From: Alcanivoracaceae bacterium
GTDB taxonomy: Bacteria > Pseudomonadota > Gammaproteobacteria > Pseudomonadales > Alcanivoracaceae
DNA: 64,000 bases
Reading direction: 5' to 3'
Assembly: GCA_029212745.1 (NCBI GenBank)
Contig: JARGOL010000001.1
Location: forward strand, 105,948-169,947
The stretch's first letter is position 1. Each line of letters begins with the position of its first letter. The position numbers were made by a program, and so were the translations under genes. The notes beneath the pieces were generated by a model. That model saw nothing but the letters and a program-made list of their open reading frames with translations. It did not search any database and was not told the origin of the DNA. Positions 9,911 to 17,891 of the stretch are shown here, piece by piece.

Positions 9911-10969
9911 ATGAATCAGTCGGCCATCGCCCAACCACCGCAACACACATACGTTGCCCTGGAACATGTGGAGAAATTCCTGGCCTATGGTCGTCGGCTC
10001 GGTGTGCCGGTGGACAGCCTGCTGGCGGAATACCGGATAGATTTGCGTCGGGATACCAACAAGCGTGGCTACGTTCCCGGACATATCTGGGAAGAAATCC
10101 TGCGTATCGGCATTGAGCGCAGCCGCCGCCTCGGGAACCCGCTGCCCGGGCTGCTGGTGGCAGAAGGGCTGGGCCTCAGCTTCACCGGCTTGTGGGCCTT
10201 CGTGATGGAAACATCCGGCACCTTCATCCAGGCCATCGAAACCGCAGCGGCCTACCAGAAATTGCACACCACGGCGGTGGTGGCAACGCTACGCCGCTCA
10301 CCCGGCTACCTGGATATCATTGTCGCGCCGCAATTCCACGATCCTGAGGTGCGCCTGCACACCGCCGACTGGTACCTGGCCATGCTGGCCCTGTTTGCCC
10401 AGCACTGCTGCGACAGCGTCGCCGGCCTGGTGGACTCGGTCAGCATGCGCCGTCATGCGCCGGACAATCCCGCCCTGCAGAAACGCTACCGTGGGCTGTT
10501 CAACTGCCCCGTGCGCTACGGTGCGCGGGAGAATTTCATCCGTATCCACGCCGCGGCCCTCAACCGGCCGCTGGTGACGGCTGACGGGGCTCTTCAGGCC
10601 GTTTTGGCCCAGCAGGCGCAGGAACGGCTGGAGGCGTACAACAACGATGCCATGGAGGAAAAGGCGCGACTGCGGCATGAGTTGCGGCAGCTGCTGGTGC
10701 TCGGACAGGCAAACAAGGACCAGCTGGCCGAAGCGCTTTCAATCAGCCCGCGCACGCTGCAACGCAAACTGCAGGCGCAGGGAATGAGCTACCGGCAATT
10801 GCTCAACGAGGTGCGACTGGCCGAAGCACAGGCCCTGCTGCGGCAAAGCCCCATCCCCATCAGCCGTATCGCCTCAAAACTGGGTTTCCACGATCCGCAC
10901 TCATTCAGCCGCTGGTTCTCCAGCCAGACCGGGAAAGCGCCAAGCCTGGCCCGTGCTCACCAGGGTTAG
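9911..10969 (+). CDS. AraC-family transcriptional regulator
   Basis: The 352-residue protein has an N-terminal arabinose-binding-domain-like ligand region of the OruR/ArgR type (residues about 20-200) and a C-terminal AraC helix-turn-helix pair (residues about 250-345) with the typical SISPRTLQRKLQAQG first helix region and the IASKLGFHDPHSFSRWF second helix signature. It should bind DNA in response to a small molecule, often a fatty acid or amino acid in this subgroup. An upstream in-frame ATG at 9887 would add eight residues; neither start has a strong ribosome-binding site. Its divergent position suggests control of the neighbouring di-haem lipoprotein gene. A second regulator of the same architecture occurs beside alkB. 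Confidence 0.9.
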   Translation: MNQSAIAQPPQHTYVALEHVEKFLAYGRRLGVPVDSLLAEYRIDLRRDTNKRGYVPGHIWEEILRIGIERSRRLGNPLPGLLVAEGLGLSFTGLWAFVMETSGTFIQAIETAAAYQKLHTTAVVATLRRSPGYLDIIVAPQFHDPEVRLHTADWYLAMLALFAQHCCDSVAGLVDSVSMRRHAPDNPALQKRYRGLFNCPVRYGARENFIRIHAAALNRPLVTADGALQAVLAQQAQERLEAYNNDAMEEKARLRHELRQLLVLGQANKDQLAEALSISPRTLQRKLQAQGMSYRQLLNEVRLAEAQALLRQSPIPISRIASKLGFHDPHSFSRWFSSQTGKAPSLARAHQG

Positions 10970-10981
10970 GGGCGCCGGCGG

Positions 10982-11440
10982 CTAGAGATCATCAAAGCGG
11001 TGCGCCTGCGCCATCATCAGTCGCGTTTCCTGCTCTTCCAGCTGCAGCAGGTTATCGATCAGGGACCGCGTCGATGGCACCTCCGCCCGGCCCTGCAGGT
11101 ACTTGTACAGTTTGATGATCTCTTCATGGAAGGCCATTACCGCTTCCAGCACCTCATCCGTGCTGCGATTCTCAAAGGACTCTGTGGTAATGGAACGTGG
11201 CTTCAGCGGCGCGTTCTCGAAATAGTCATACACCCAGGTGTGCAGTGCCTTCTGTTCGGCGTCGTCCTTGCTCTGCTCCAGCACGCGCGCCAGCTCACGC
11301 TCGTGGCCACCGAGATAATCCATCAGCATGCGAACGCGCTCGCTGTCATTGTCATCCGCACACGTTTCCAGGCAGTTGGCCAGGTTGCGGTGTATGGCCC
11401 GGGTCCAGTCGAGTACGTCTGAAAAGGTTTCCACCTGCAT
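10982..11440 (-). CDS. Conserved all-helical protein, possibly ferritin-like
   Basis: No family is recognised with certainty. The 152-residue protein is predicted to be almost entirely helical and has His/Glu pairs spaced along the helices (AIHR, GGHEREL, AFHEEI, QLEEQE), a pattern seen in ferritin-like and haemerythrin-like four-helix bundles. Whether it binds metal is inference only. It has a good GGGAG ribosome-binding site. It is convergent with the AraC-type gene (12-base gap) and divergent from the Anbu operon, whose control region lies just upstream. Confidence 0.65.
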   Translation of the reverse strand: MQVETFSDVLDWTRAIHRNLANCLETCADDNDSERVRMLMDYLGGHERELARVLEQSKDDAEQKALHTWVYDYFENAPLKPRSITTESFENRSTDEVLEAVMAFHEEIIKLYKYLQGRAEVPSTRSLIDNLLQLEEQETRLMMAQAHRFDDL

Positions 11441-11559
11441 GCGTCTGTCTCCCTTGCTGAGTAATGGCGTTTAGTGACAATAGCGCCCCGCCAATCCACC
11501 ACCATGATGCCAGTCAATGGCGCCCGTTTTAATCCTCTGCCCGCCACGCGCAAATCTGG

Positions 11560-11604
11560 GGCACCATCCGGCGCACTTCCACCAGGCTGCCATATATTGG
11601 TGCG
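11560..11604 (+). promoter_or_regulatory. NtrC-like enhancer sites upstream of the Anbu operon
   Basis: TGCCATA-TAT-TGGTGCG at 11588-11604 has a perfect TGGTGCG half and a weaker left half compared with the NtrC consensus TGCACCA-N3-TGGTGCA. A second perfect left half-site, GGCACCA, lies at 11560-11566, about three helical turns further upstream. The main site is centred about 95 bases before the transcription start predicted from the sigma-54 element, a usual enhancer distance. Confidence 0.45.
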
Positions 11605-11625
11605 CCCGGTCTCTGCCAGCCCGTA

Positions 11626-11638
11626 TATCTATCTGTTT
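11626..11638 (+). promoter_or_regulatory. IHF-like site
   Basis: TATCTA-TCTG-TTT matches 7 of 9 defined positions of the IHF consensus WATCAA-N4-TTR. It lies in an AT-rich patch between the NtrC-like sites and the sigma-54 element, where IHF normally bends DNA at such promoters. Confidence 0.35.
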
Positions 11639-11664
11639 TATATAAAGATTCCAGGATCTGACGT

Positions 11665-11680
11665 TGGCATGCACCTTGCG
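11665..11680 (+). promoter_or_regulatory. Sigma-54 promoter for the Anbu operon
   Basis: TGGCATG-CACC-TTGCG matches the sigma-54 consensus TGGCACG-N4-TTGCW at all but two positions, with GG and GC exactly 12 bases apart. Transcription should start near 11691. This places the ATG at 11687 outside the transcript and supports 11714 as the first start codon. Confidence 0.65.
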
Positions 11681-11713
11681 CCTTAAATGCCTACAGGGGC
11701 CAGAAGAATGACC

Positions 11714-13147
11714 ATGAAAGTCTCGGATATCTCACCGTCCGGCTTTGACGAGATGTACCTCAGCAACGACGAGGCGCGTCCGCATTACGCCACCTTCTGT
11801 GACTGGTTGTCCCGTCAACCGGCAGACGTGCTGTCACGCAAGCAGCGTGAGGCCGAGCTGCTGTTCCATCGCGTCGGCATCACCTTCAATGTCTATGGCG
11901 AGGCCCATGGCACCGAGCGCCTGATTCCCTTTGACAGCCTGCCACGCATGATTCCAGCGCAGGACTGGGCCGACCTGGAGCGGGGCATCCACCAACGAGT
12001 GCGCGCCCTGAACCTGTTCCTGCACGACATCTACCATGAGCAGGCCATCATCAAGGCCGGCCTTATCCCGGCCGAGCAGGTGTTCTGCAATGCTCACTAC
12101 CAGCCCTGCATGCAGGGGGTGGACCTGCCAAACCAGGTCTATGCACAGATCAGTGGCGTCGACCTGATCCGTGACGGCCGCGGTGACTGGTACGTGCTTG
12201 AGGACAACCTGCGCACCCCCTCGGGGGTCAGCTACATGATCGAGAACCGGCGCATGATGATGCGCCTGTTCCCTGACCTGTTCACCCGCCATGCGGTGGC
12301 ACCGGTGGACCACTACCCCTCGCTGCTGCTGGAAACCCTGCAGCAGGCGACCTTGGCCAGCAGCCCCCGGGTGGTGCTGCTGACGCCGGGCCGCTTCAAC
12401 AGCGCCTACTTCGAACATGCCTTCCTGGCCCAGCAGATGGGCATTGAACTGGTGGAAGGCGCCGACCTGTTCGTCAAGGACGGGTTCGTGTTCATGCGCA
12501 CCACCGCCGGCCCGCAGCGTGTGGACGTCATCTACCGGCGTATCGACGATGACTACCTGGATCCGCTGGCATTCAACCCCGATTCCATGCTCGGTGTGCC
12601 CGGCCTCATGAGCGTGTACCGCGCCGGCAACGTCATGCTCGCCAACGCCATTGGCACCGGCGTGGCGGATGACAAGTCGATCTACCCGTATGTGCCGGAA
12701 ATGGTGCGCTTCTACCTGGATGAGGAGCCGGTACTGAAGAACGTACCCACCTTCCAGTGCCGCAAGCCGCGCGAGCTGCAGCACGTACTGGCCAACCTCG
12801 GCGAGCTGGTGGTCAAGGAGGTCCATGGCGCCGGCGGCTACGGCATGCTGGTGGGCCCGGCCAGTACCCGTGAGGAGATCGAGTCGTTCCGCCAGCGCAT
12901 CAAGGACAACCCGGACAATTACATCGCCCAGCCGACGCTGTCCCTGTCCACCTGCCCCATCTTTGTCGAGGGTGGCATCGCTCCCCGTCACATCGACCTG
13001 CGCCCGTTCGTGCTGACCGGCCGGGAAATCCACATCGTCCCCGGTGGCCTGACACGGGTGGCCATGAAAGAGGGCTCGCTGGTGGTCAACTCTTCCCAGG
13101 GTGGTGGCACCAAGGACACCTGGGTACTGGAGGCGCCATCATGCTGA
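11714..13147 (+). CDS. Circularly permuted ATP-grasp protein (DUF404/DUF407), Anbu operon
   Basis: The 477-residue protein belongs to the circularly permuted ATP-grasp type 2 family, recognised by the start FDEMYLSNDEARPHY, the central VLEDNLRTPSGVSYM segment and the VVKEVHGAGGYGM nucleotide-binding segment. ATP-grasp enzymes ligate a carboxylate to an amine or thiol through an acylphosphate. Iyer and colleagues predicted that this family, with its operon partners, makes a peptide or peptide tag; the product is not known to me. Two in-frame ATGs lie upstream (11687, 11708). The ATG at 11714 is chosen because of the sigma-54 promoter position. It is the first gene of a four-gene operon and overlaps the alpha-E gene by seven bases. 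Confidence 0.9.
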   Translation: MKVSDISPSGFDEMYLSNDEARPHYATFCDWLSRQPADVLSRKQREAELLFHRVGITFNVYGEAHGTERLIPFDSLPRMIPAQDWADLERGIHQRVRALNLFLHDIYHEQAIIKAGLIPAEQVFCNAHYQPCMQGVDLPNQVYAQISGVDLIRDGRGDWYVLEDNLRTPSGVSYMIENRRMMMRLFPDLFTRHAVAPVDHYPSLLLETLQQATLASSPRVVLLTPGRFNSAYFEHAFLAQQMGIELVEGADLFVKDGFVFMRTTAGPQRVDVIYRRIDDDYLDPLAFNPDSMLGVPGLMSVYRAGNVMLANAIGTGVADDKSIYPYVPEMVRFYLDEEPVLKNVPTFQCRKPRELQHVLANLGELVVKEVHGAGGYGMLVGPASTREEIESFRQRIKDNPDNYIAQPTLSLSTCPIFVEGGIAPRHIDLRPFVLTGREIHIVPGGLTRVAMKEGSLVVNSSQGGGTKDTWVLEAPSC

Positions 13148-14070
13148 GCCGCACCGCCTCCGAACTCTACTGGTTGTCGCGTTATCTCGAACGCGCGGAA
13201 AACACGGCGCGAATGCTGGATGTGGCCTGGAACATGTCCCTGATTCCGCGCTCGACGCAGACCACCGAGGAGATAGCCGCACCGCTGACCATTACCGGCA
13301 GTCGCGAAGCCTACGATGCCCAGTTCGACAGCCTCAACATGGGCGACGTGCTGTATTTCTTCACCTTCAACGACAAGTATTCCGGCAGCATCTACAACTG
13401 CCTCAAGCTGGCGCGCGAAAACGCCCATGCCGTGCGCGGCAAGATCACCATGGAAATGTGGGAAAGCATCAACGCCGCCTGGCTGGAAATGAAAGCCATG
13501 GCCAGTGAGGGCTTTGCCGGTATCGGCGTCAGTGAATTCTTTGAATGGGTGAAGAACTGCTCGCACCTGTTCCGTGGCGCCACCTATGGCACCGTGATGC
13601 GCTCCGATGCCTTCCGTTTCCTGCGCATCGGTACCTTCATCGAGCGTGCCGACAATACCGCACGCATTCTTGATGTGCGCCACCAGATACGTGACCGTGC
13701 CGGTGATGTGGCGGTGGACTATTACCGCTGGAACGCATTGTTGCGCTCCGTGGGTGCCTTCGAGGCCTACCGCGAGATGTACGCGGACTCCATCAGTGCT
13801 GAAAACATCGCCGAGCTGCTGATCTTTCGTGCCGAGGTGCCCCGTTCACTGCGCAGCTGCGTGGAAACCATCTGCGACCTGCTGACACAAGTTGAGGGCG
13901 ACTCCGGCATCAACGTCAAGCGCATTGCCGCCGTCCAGAACGCCCGCCTTCAGTATGGCGACATGGCCCATGTTCTCGAAATTGGACTGCATGCCTACCT
14001 GGAAGACTTCCTGCGCCGCATCAATGAAGTGGGCGAGATGATCCGGGCCGAATACCTGGAGGTCACATGA
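13141..14070 (+). CDS. Alpha-E domain protein (DUF403), Anbu operon
   Basis: This 309-residue, mostly helical protein carries the alpha-E signature at its start (MLSRTASELYWLSRYLERAENTARMLDV is the family's hallmark region, residues 1-28). It is almost always encoded next to the circularly permuted ATP-grasp protein and is thought to act with it, possibly as a second subunit in peptide or amide synthesis. Internal conserved segments include FIERADNTARILDVR, which echoes the N-terminal motif. The gene overlaps the ATP-grasp gene upstream by seven bases and the transglutaminase gene downstream by four (ATGA), which indicates translational coupling. Confidence 0.9.
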   Translation: MLSRTASELYWLSRYLERAENTARMLDVAWNMSLIPRSTQTTEEIAAPLTITGSREAYDAQFDSLNMGDVLYFFTFNDKYSGSIYNCLKLARENAHAVRGKITMEMWESINAAWLEMKAMASEGFAGIGVSEFFEWVKNCSHLFRGATYGTVMRSDAFRFLRIGTFIERADNTARILDVRHQIRDRAGDVAVDYYRWNALLRSVGAFEAYREMYADSISAENIAELLIFRAEVPRSLRSCVETICDLLTQVEGDSGINVKRIAAVQNARLQYGDMAHVLEIGLHAYLEDFLRRINEVGEMIRAEYLEVT

Positions 14071-14861
14071 GACTGACCATCGAACACCACACCCACTACC
14101 AGTACAGCGAACAGGTGGCACGCAGCACCCAGTACCTGCGCCTGACACCGCGGCCATCGGTGCGCCAGCACATCGTCCGCTGGGACCTGGACATGCCGGA
14201 AGCCGCCGCCCAGACCACGGACGCCTTCGGCAACATCCTGCATGTACTGACGCTGGACAAACCCCACGATGAGATTCGCATCCGCGCCCATGGTGTGGTG
14301 GAAATCAATCCGGACCAGCCGGTGGCCGCCGGCAATGGCCTGTCGCCACTGGTCTACCAGCGCTTCACCCGTTTCACCCGGCCGGACCAGGCGCTGCTCG
14401 ATTTCGCCACCGGCTTTGAGCGCCCCCGCAGCAGCGACGACCTGGCGGCCCTCAGTGCCGCCATCATCGAACGGATTCCGTATACCGCCGGCGAGACGGA
14501 TGCCACCAGCACGGCCGCCCAGGCGTTCACCGGCGGCAAGGGCGTGTGCCAGGACCATACCCATGTACTGCTCAGCGTCTGCCGCCAGCTGGGCCTGCCG
14601 GCCCGCTACGTCAGCGGCTACCTGTACACCGAGGATTCCAGTCACGTTGCCAGCCATGCCTGGGCGGAAGTGTGGATGAATGATCACTGGTACACCGTGG
14701 ACGTCACCAACCAGAGCCTGAAGCCGGACCAGCACCTGCGCCTCGCCGTGGGCATGGATTATCTGGATGCCTGTCCCGTTCGTGGCGTACGCTATGGCGG
14801 TGGGCCGGAGCAGCTGCACACCTTTGCCCTGGTGGAGCGGGTGGAAACCGGCGAACAGTAA
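14067..14861 (+). CDS. Transglutaminase-like cysteine protease family protein, Anbu operon
   Basis: The 264-residue protein has the bacterial transglutaminase-like N-terminal domain (residues about 1-80, HTHYQYSEQV start) and a transglutaminase core. The catalytic triad is visible: Cys161 in GGKGVCQDH, His197 in ASHAWAEVW and Asp212 in TVDVTN. Members can hydrolyse or transfer amide bonds; no signal peptide is seen, so it acts in the cytoplasm. It sits between the alpha-E gene and the Anbu gene and probably processes or attaches the product of the ATP-grasp/alpha-E pair; that role is inferred from context. Confidence 0.9.
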   Translation: MRLTIEHHTHYQYSEQVARSTQYLRLTPRPSVRQHIVRWDLDMPEAAAQTTDAFGNILHVLTLDKPHDEIRIRAHGVVEINPDQPVAAGNGLSPLVYQRFTRFTRPDQALLDFATGFERPRSSDDLAALSAAIIERIPYTAGETDATSTAAQAFTGGKGVCQDHTHVLLSVCRQLGLPARYVSGYLYTEDSSHVASHAWAEVWMNDHWYTVDVTNQSLKPDQHLRLAVGMDYLDACPVRGVRYGGGPEQLHTFALVERVETGEQ

Positions 14862-14880
14862 CCCTGTCGAGAACCCTTCG

Positions 14881-15609
14881 ATGACATATTGCGTGGCCAT
14901 CAGGATGCGTGAGGGCATGGTCTTTGTGGCCGACTCGCGCACCAACGCGGGCGTGGACCATATCGCCACCTTCCGCAAGATGCACCTGTTCCCCGGCACG
15001 GATGGCAACCGCGCCATGGTGCTGATGAGTGCCGGCAACCTGGCCACCACACAGAGCGTGGTCAGCCTGCTGCGCCAGCTGGACAGTGAGGGTAATGGCC
15101 TGAATGCCTGTGACAGCTTCTATGCCGCCGCCGAGCTGGTGGGTCGCACCGCCCGCAGCGTGGTGGAGCGTGATGCGGGTCCGCGCCAGGAGCATGTGGA
15201 TTTCGGTTCCAGCTTCATTCTCGGCGGCCAGATACGCGGCGATGCCATGCGCCTGTTCCATATCTACCCGGAAGGCAACTTTATCGAAGCCAGTGAAGAC
15301 ACGCCCTACCTGCAGATCGGCGAGATCAAGTATGGCAAACCGATCATCGACCGCGTCATCAGCATTGACACCCCGCTGGACCAGGGTGTGAAGTGCGCCC
15401 TGATCAGCATGGATTCCACCATCCGCTCCAATCTCTCCGTGGGCATGCCGCTGGACTTGCTGATCTACCACAAGAACAGTTTTTCGCTGCAGTCCCACTA
15501 CGACATCCACGACAGTCACGAGGGCTATCAGCAGCTGCGCGAAGCCTGGTCCCGGGGGCTTGCCGACACCTTCCAGACGCTGCCTGACATGCCCTGGCGG
15601 ACAGACTAG
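14881..15609 (+). CDS. anbu: Anbu, proteasome-beta-like Ntn hydrolase
   Basis: This 242-residue protein is the ancestral-beta-subunit (Anbu) proteasome homologue. It starts MTYCVAIRM; removal of Met exposes Thr2 as the N-terminal nucleophile, followed by the FVADSRTNAGVDH segment typical of proteasome-type peptidases. The whole-family length agrees. Published structures show Anbu as open-ring or lock-washer assemblies, and its substrate is still debated. Although the frame is open 38 codons further upstream, that stretch overlaps the transglutaminase gene and would bury the nucleophile, so 14881 is the start. It is the last gene of the ATP-grasp/alpha-E/transglutaminase operon. No strong terminator follows. 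Confidence 0.92.
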   Translation: MTYCVAIRMREGMVFVADSRTNAGVDHIATFRKMHLFPGTDGNRAMVLMSAGNLATTQSVVSLLRQLDSEGNGLNACDSFYAAAELVGRTARSVVERDAGPRQEHVDFGSSFILGGQIRGDAMRLFHIYPEGNFIEASEDTPYLQIGEIKYGKPIIDRVISIDTPLDQGVKCALISMDSTIRSNLSVGMPLDLLIYHKNSFSLQSHYDIHDSHEGYQQLREAWSRGLADTFQTLPDMPWRTD

Positions 15610-15721
15610 GCCCCGCCACCGGTCAGGCGCCCCGGACACTACGGATGACGCCCGTCTTTTCCGGCACAGCTGTGCTTAAATGAGGCAACGTCCACTTTGC
15701 ATGCAGACCCGGGGAGGTCCC

Positions 15722-16327
15722 ATGATTCGTCCATTTCTCGCAGCCCTGATCCTGATACCCGTAACGGCCAATGCCGACCAGGTATTCACGGACGATATCA
15801 TTATCGACCTGCCACTCCTGCCCGGGGGCCTGTGTGTCGGCCTCGACTGTGCCGATGGCGAGGTATTTGGCGAAGAAACCCTGCGCATCAAGGGCGAACA
15901 ACCTCGCATGCTGTTCGATGACACCAGCAATTCGGCGTCCTTCCCCACCAATGACTGGCAGCTTGGGATCGGCAGCGACGCCAGCGCCAACGGCAATTTC
16001 TTTGTCCGCGACGCCAGCAACGGCATTGATGTGCTGGTTTTGGGCGCCGACGGCAATGCTGCCCTGGGCGCTGGCAGCGAGCTGGTGGACAGCGCCATCT
16101 CTGTCGGCGCTACCGGCGTTGAACGCCGGGTGACCTATGTTGCCGATGGCGTCGACGACTCGGACGCCGTGACCATGGGCCAGTTTGATACCTTCAAGAC
16201 CACGGCCCTGGCCACCGTCAGCACTGAAGTGGATGACCTGGACGCCGAGCTGGCCGCCACCAACGAGCGCATCAGTGCGCTGAACGGTCGCCTCTCCGCC
16301 CTCATCGACCTGCTTGAAAACCAGTGA
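15722..16327 (+). CDS. Secreted protein with trimeric-adhesin-like neck motif (paralogue A)
   Basis: The 201-residue protein has a signal peptide (cleavage near ANAD) and a short Cys-containing segment GLCVGLDCADGEVFGEE shared with the next gene. A beta-rich middle part includes ALGAG and ISVGATGVERR. It then carries RRVTYVADGVDDSDAVTMGQ, which closely resembles the neck motif of YadA/Hia-type trimeric autotransporters. The C-terminus (about 160-201) is a heptad-like coiled coil. No outer-membrane anchor barrel is present, so if it trimerises it is not a classical autotransporter. A GGGAGGT ribosome-binding site precedes the ATG at 15722. It lies directly before its paralogue. Confidence 0.75.
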   Translation: MIRPFLAALILIPVTANADQVFTDDIIIDLPLLPGGLCVGLDCADGEVFGEETLRIKGEQPRMLFDDTSNSASFPTNDWQLGIGSDASANGNFFVRDASNGIDVLVLGADGNAALGAGSELVDSAISVGATGVERRVTYVADGVDDSDAVTMGQFDTFKTTALATVSTEVDDLDAELAATNERISALNGRLSALIDLLENQ

Positions 16328-16338
16328 GGGGCGGCGAG

Positions 16339-17196
16339 ATGAAAAACCTGCCTGAAAGATTGATAGCGGCCCTGTCGCTGCTGCTGGCAATGGCTCCCGC
16401 CCTGGCTGACCAGGTGTTCAATGACGATGTCATCGTCCAGGGCAATCTGTGCGTGGGGCTTGATTGCGTCAACGGTGAAACCTTCGGCGACAACCTGCTC
16501 AAGGAACGTGGCAACAACAACCGTATGGCCCTGGTAGACACCTCACTGTCAACGGCCGAGGTCACCATAAGCACAGACACCACCACGGTCACCGGGATGC
16601 TGGGTGACAGCTGGTCGCTCGAGGGCAACGAACGCACCAACGGCGGCCTCAACCAGTTCTTTTTCCAGCAGGCCAGCGAGGGCACCTACCCCGTGCTCAG
16701 CAACGGCTCGGCCATCGACTATGACTGCAGCATGGTCACTCCCGGCACGCCGGTGGGGACCCTGGCAGAAGGCGTGCAGGCCGAATCCGAGTTCTGCTTT
16801 CCACTCACCGACCGTGTGGTGCAAAGAGGCCTGGTGCTGGGGCGCGCCGCCACCGGCGGTGTGGCCATCGGCAGCAATGCCAGCGCTGAAGACGGTAGCG
16901 TGGCACTGGGCAACGCCGACCTGACCCGTCGCCTTGTGCATGTCGCCGAGGGCCTGGCGGCCAGCGACGCCCTGGTCAAGGGGCTCATGGATGAGGGTGT
17001 GCTGGTGGACCGCAAGCGAGAGCTGGCGCAGCTCAATGACCAGCTGGACATGATCGAGCAGCGCATTGATGACGTGGCCCTGTTCCTGTACCTGCGCGAG
17101 AAGAACGATGACGGTGGCCTGTTCACTGCCCCTTTACTCCTGCTGCCCTTATTGTGGACGCGCCGGCGGCGGCGCGCCTTGAACCCGTCGGCCTGA
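16339..17196 (+). CDS. Secreted protein with YadA-head-like repeats and C-terminal sorting-like tail (paralogue B)
   Basis: This 285-residue protein is paralogous to the preceding gene: both have a signal peptide ending in AD, then QVF-DD and LCVGLDC-(A/N)GE-FG. Residues about 170-210 contain GVAIGSNASAEDGSVALGN, the left-handed beta-roll repeat seen in YadA heads, followed by a neck-like RRLVHVAEGLAASDAL and a short coiled coil. It ends with DDGG, a hydrophobic segment and five arginines, like the tripartite GlyGly-CTERM/PEP-CTERM sorting signals, so it may be processed and anchored at the surface. A GTG overlapping the previous stop (16324) is an alternative start; the ATG at 16339 is better placed after GAGGGG. 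Confidence 0.72.
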   Translation: MKNLPERLIAALSLLLAMAPALADQVFNDDVIVQGNLCVGLDCVNGETFGDNLLKERGNNNRMALVDTSLSTAEVTISTDTTTVTGMLGDSWSLEGNERTNGGLNQFFFQQASEGTYPVLSNGSAIDYDCSMVTPGTPVGTLAEGVQAESEFCFPLTDRVVQRGLVLGRAATGGVAIGSNASAEDGSVALGNADLTRRLVHVAEGLAASDALVKGLMDEGVLVDRKRELAQLNDQLDMIEQRIDDVALFLYLREKNDDGGLFTAPLLLLPLLWTRRRRRALNPSA

Positions 17197-17214
17197 CAGA
17201 CAACCGGAGGCATC

Positions 17215-17655
17215 ATGCAATACCTGCACACCATGGTCCGGGTCAGCGACCTGGACGCATCACTGGATTTCTACTGCAACAAGCTGGGGCTGGTGGAAAT
17301 CAACCGCTACGACAATGACAAGGGCCGTTTCACCCTGGTGTTCCTGGCCGCCCCGGAGGATGAGCAGCGGGCCCGTGAGGACAAGGCGCCGATGATGGAA
17401 CTGACCTACAACTGGGACCCGGAGGCCTATGACGGCGGCCGTAATTTCGGTCACCTGGCATTCCGTGTCGACGACATCTACGCCCTGTGCGAACACCTGC
17501 AGAACAGCGGCGTCACCATCAACCGTCCCCCGCGAGACGGTCACATGGCATTCGTGCGCTCACCGGACAACATTTCCATCGAGTTGCTCCAGAAAGGCGA
17601 TGCCCTGCCCGCAAAAGAGCCCTGGGCCAGCATGGAAAACACGGGCGAGTGGTAA
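17215..17655 (+). CDS. Glyoxalase I/vicinal-oxygen-chelate family protein
   Basis: The 146-residue protein has the two beta-alpha-beta-beta-beta units of the glyoxalase fold. Likely metal ligands are His5, Glu62, His80 and Glu123, in the positions used by lactoylglutathione lyase (TMVRVSDLD start, [23 protein letters not shown]). It probably isomerises the methylglyoxal-glutathione hemithioacetal to S-lactoylglutathione, although other vicinal-oxygen-chelate reactions cannot be excluded. An ACCGGAGG ribosome-binding site precedes it. It follows the adhesin-like pair by 18 bases, but a functional link with them is unlikely. Confidence 0.85.
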   Translation: MQYLHTMVRVSDLDASLDFYCNKLGLVEINRYDNDKGRFTLVFLAAPEDEQRAREDKAPMMELTYNWDPEAYDGGRNFGHLAFRVDDIYALCEHLQNSGVTINRPPRDGHMAFVRSPDNISIELLQKGDALPAKEPWASMENTGEW

Positions 17656-17891
17656 CCCTGACGGGCTAACCATCCTTTCGAGAGGCCACGCGGCCACGCC
17701 CGCGCATTCAGCAACTGCCCCTGTTGCACGGCGCTGTCGCAGATGGTCGCGGCACAGCCGCAGTGCGCCGCCCGTGGCGGCTGACTGGCACTGCCACGGA
17801 CAGAAACAATCCGGTCAATCTGTCGCTTGCTGGCCCCGGCCACTGGTTGCTAGCCTCCATAAAACTCACGAGTTCTGATGGAGGCCGGACC

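Noticed and set aside
11834-13033. Long open frame antisense to the ATP-grasp gene
   Set aside because: The opposite strand encodes a clear ATP-grasp family member in an operon; the antisense product has no recognisable domain and a shadow-like composition.
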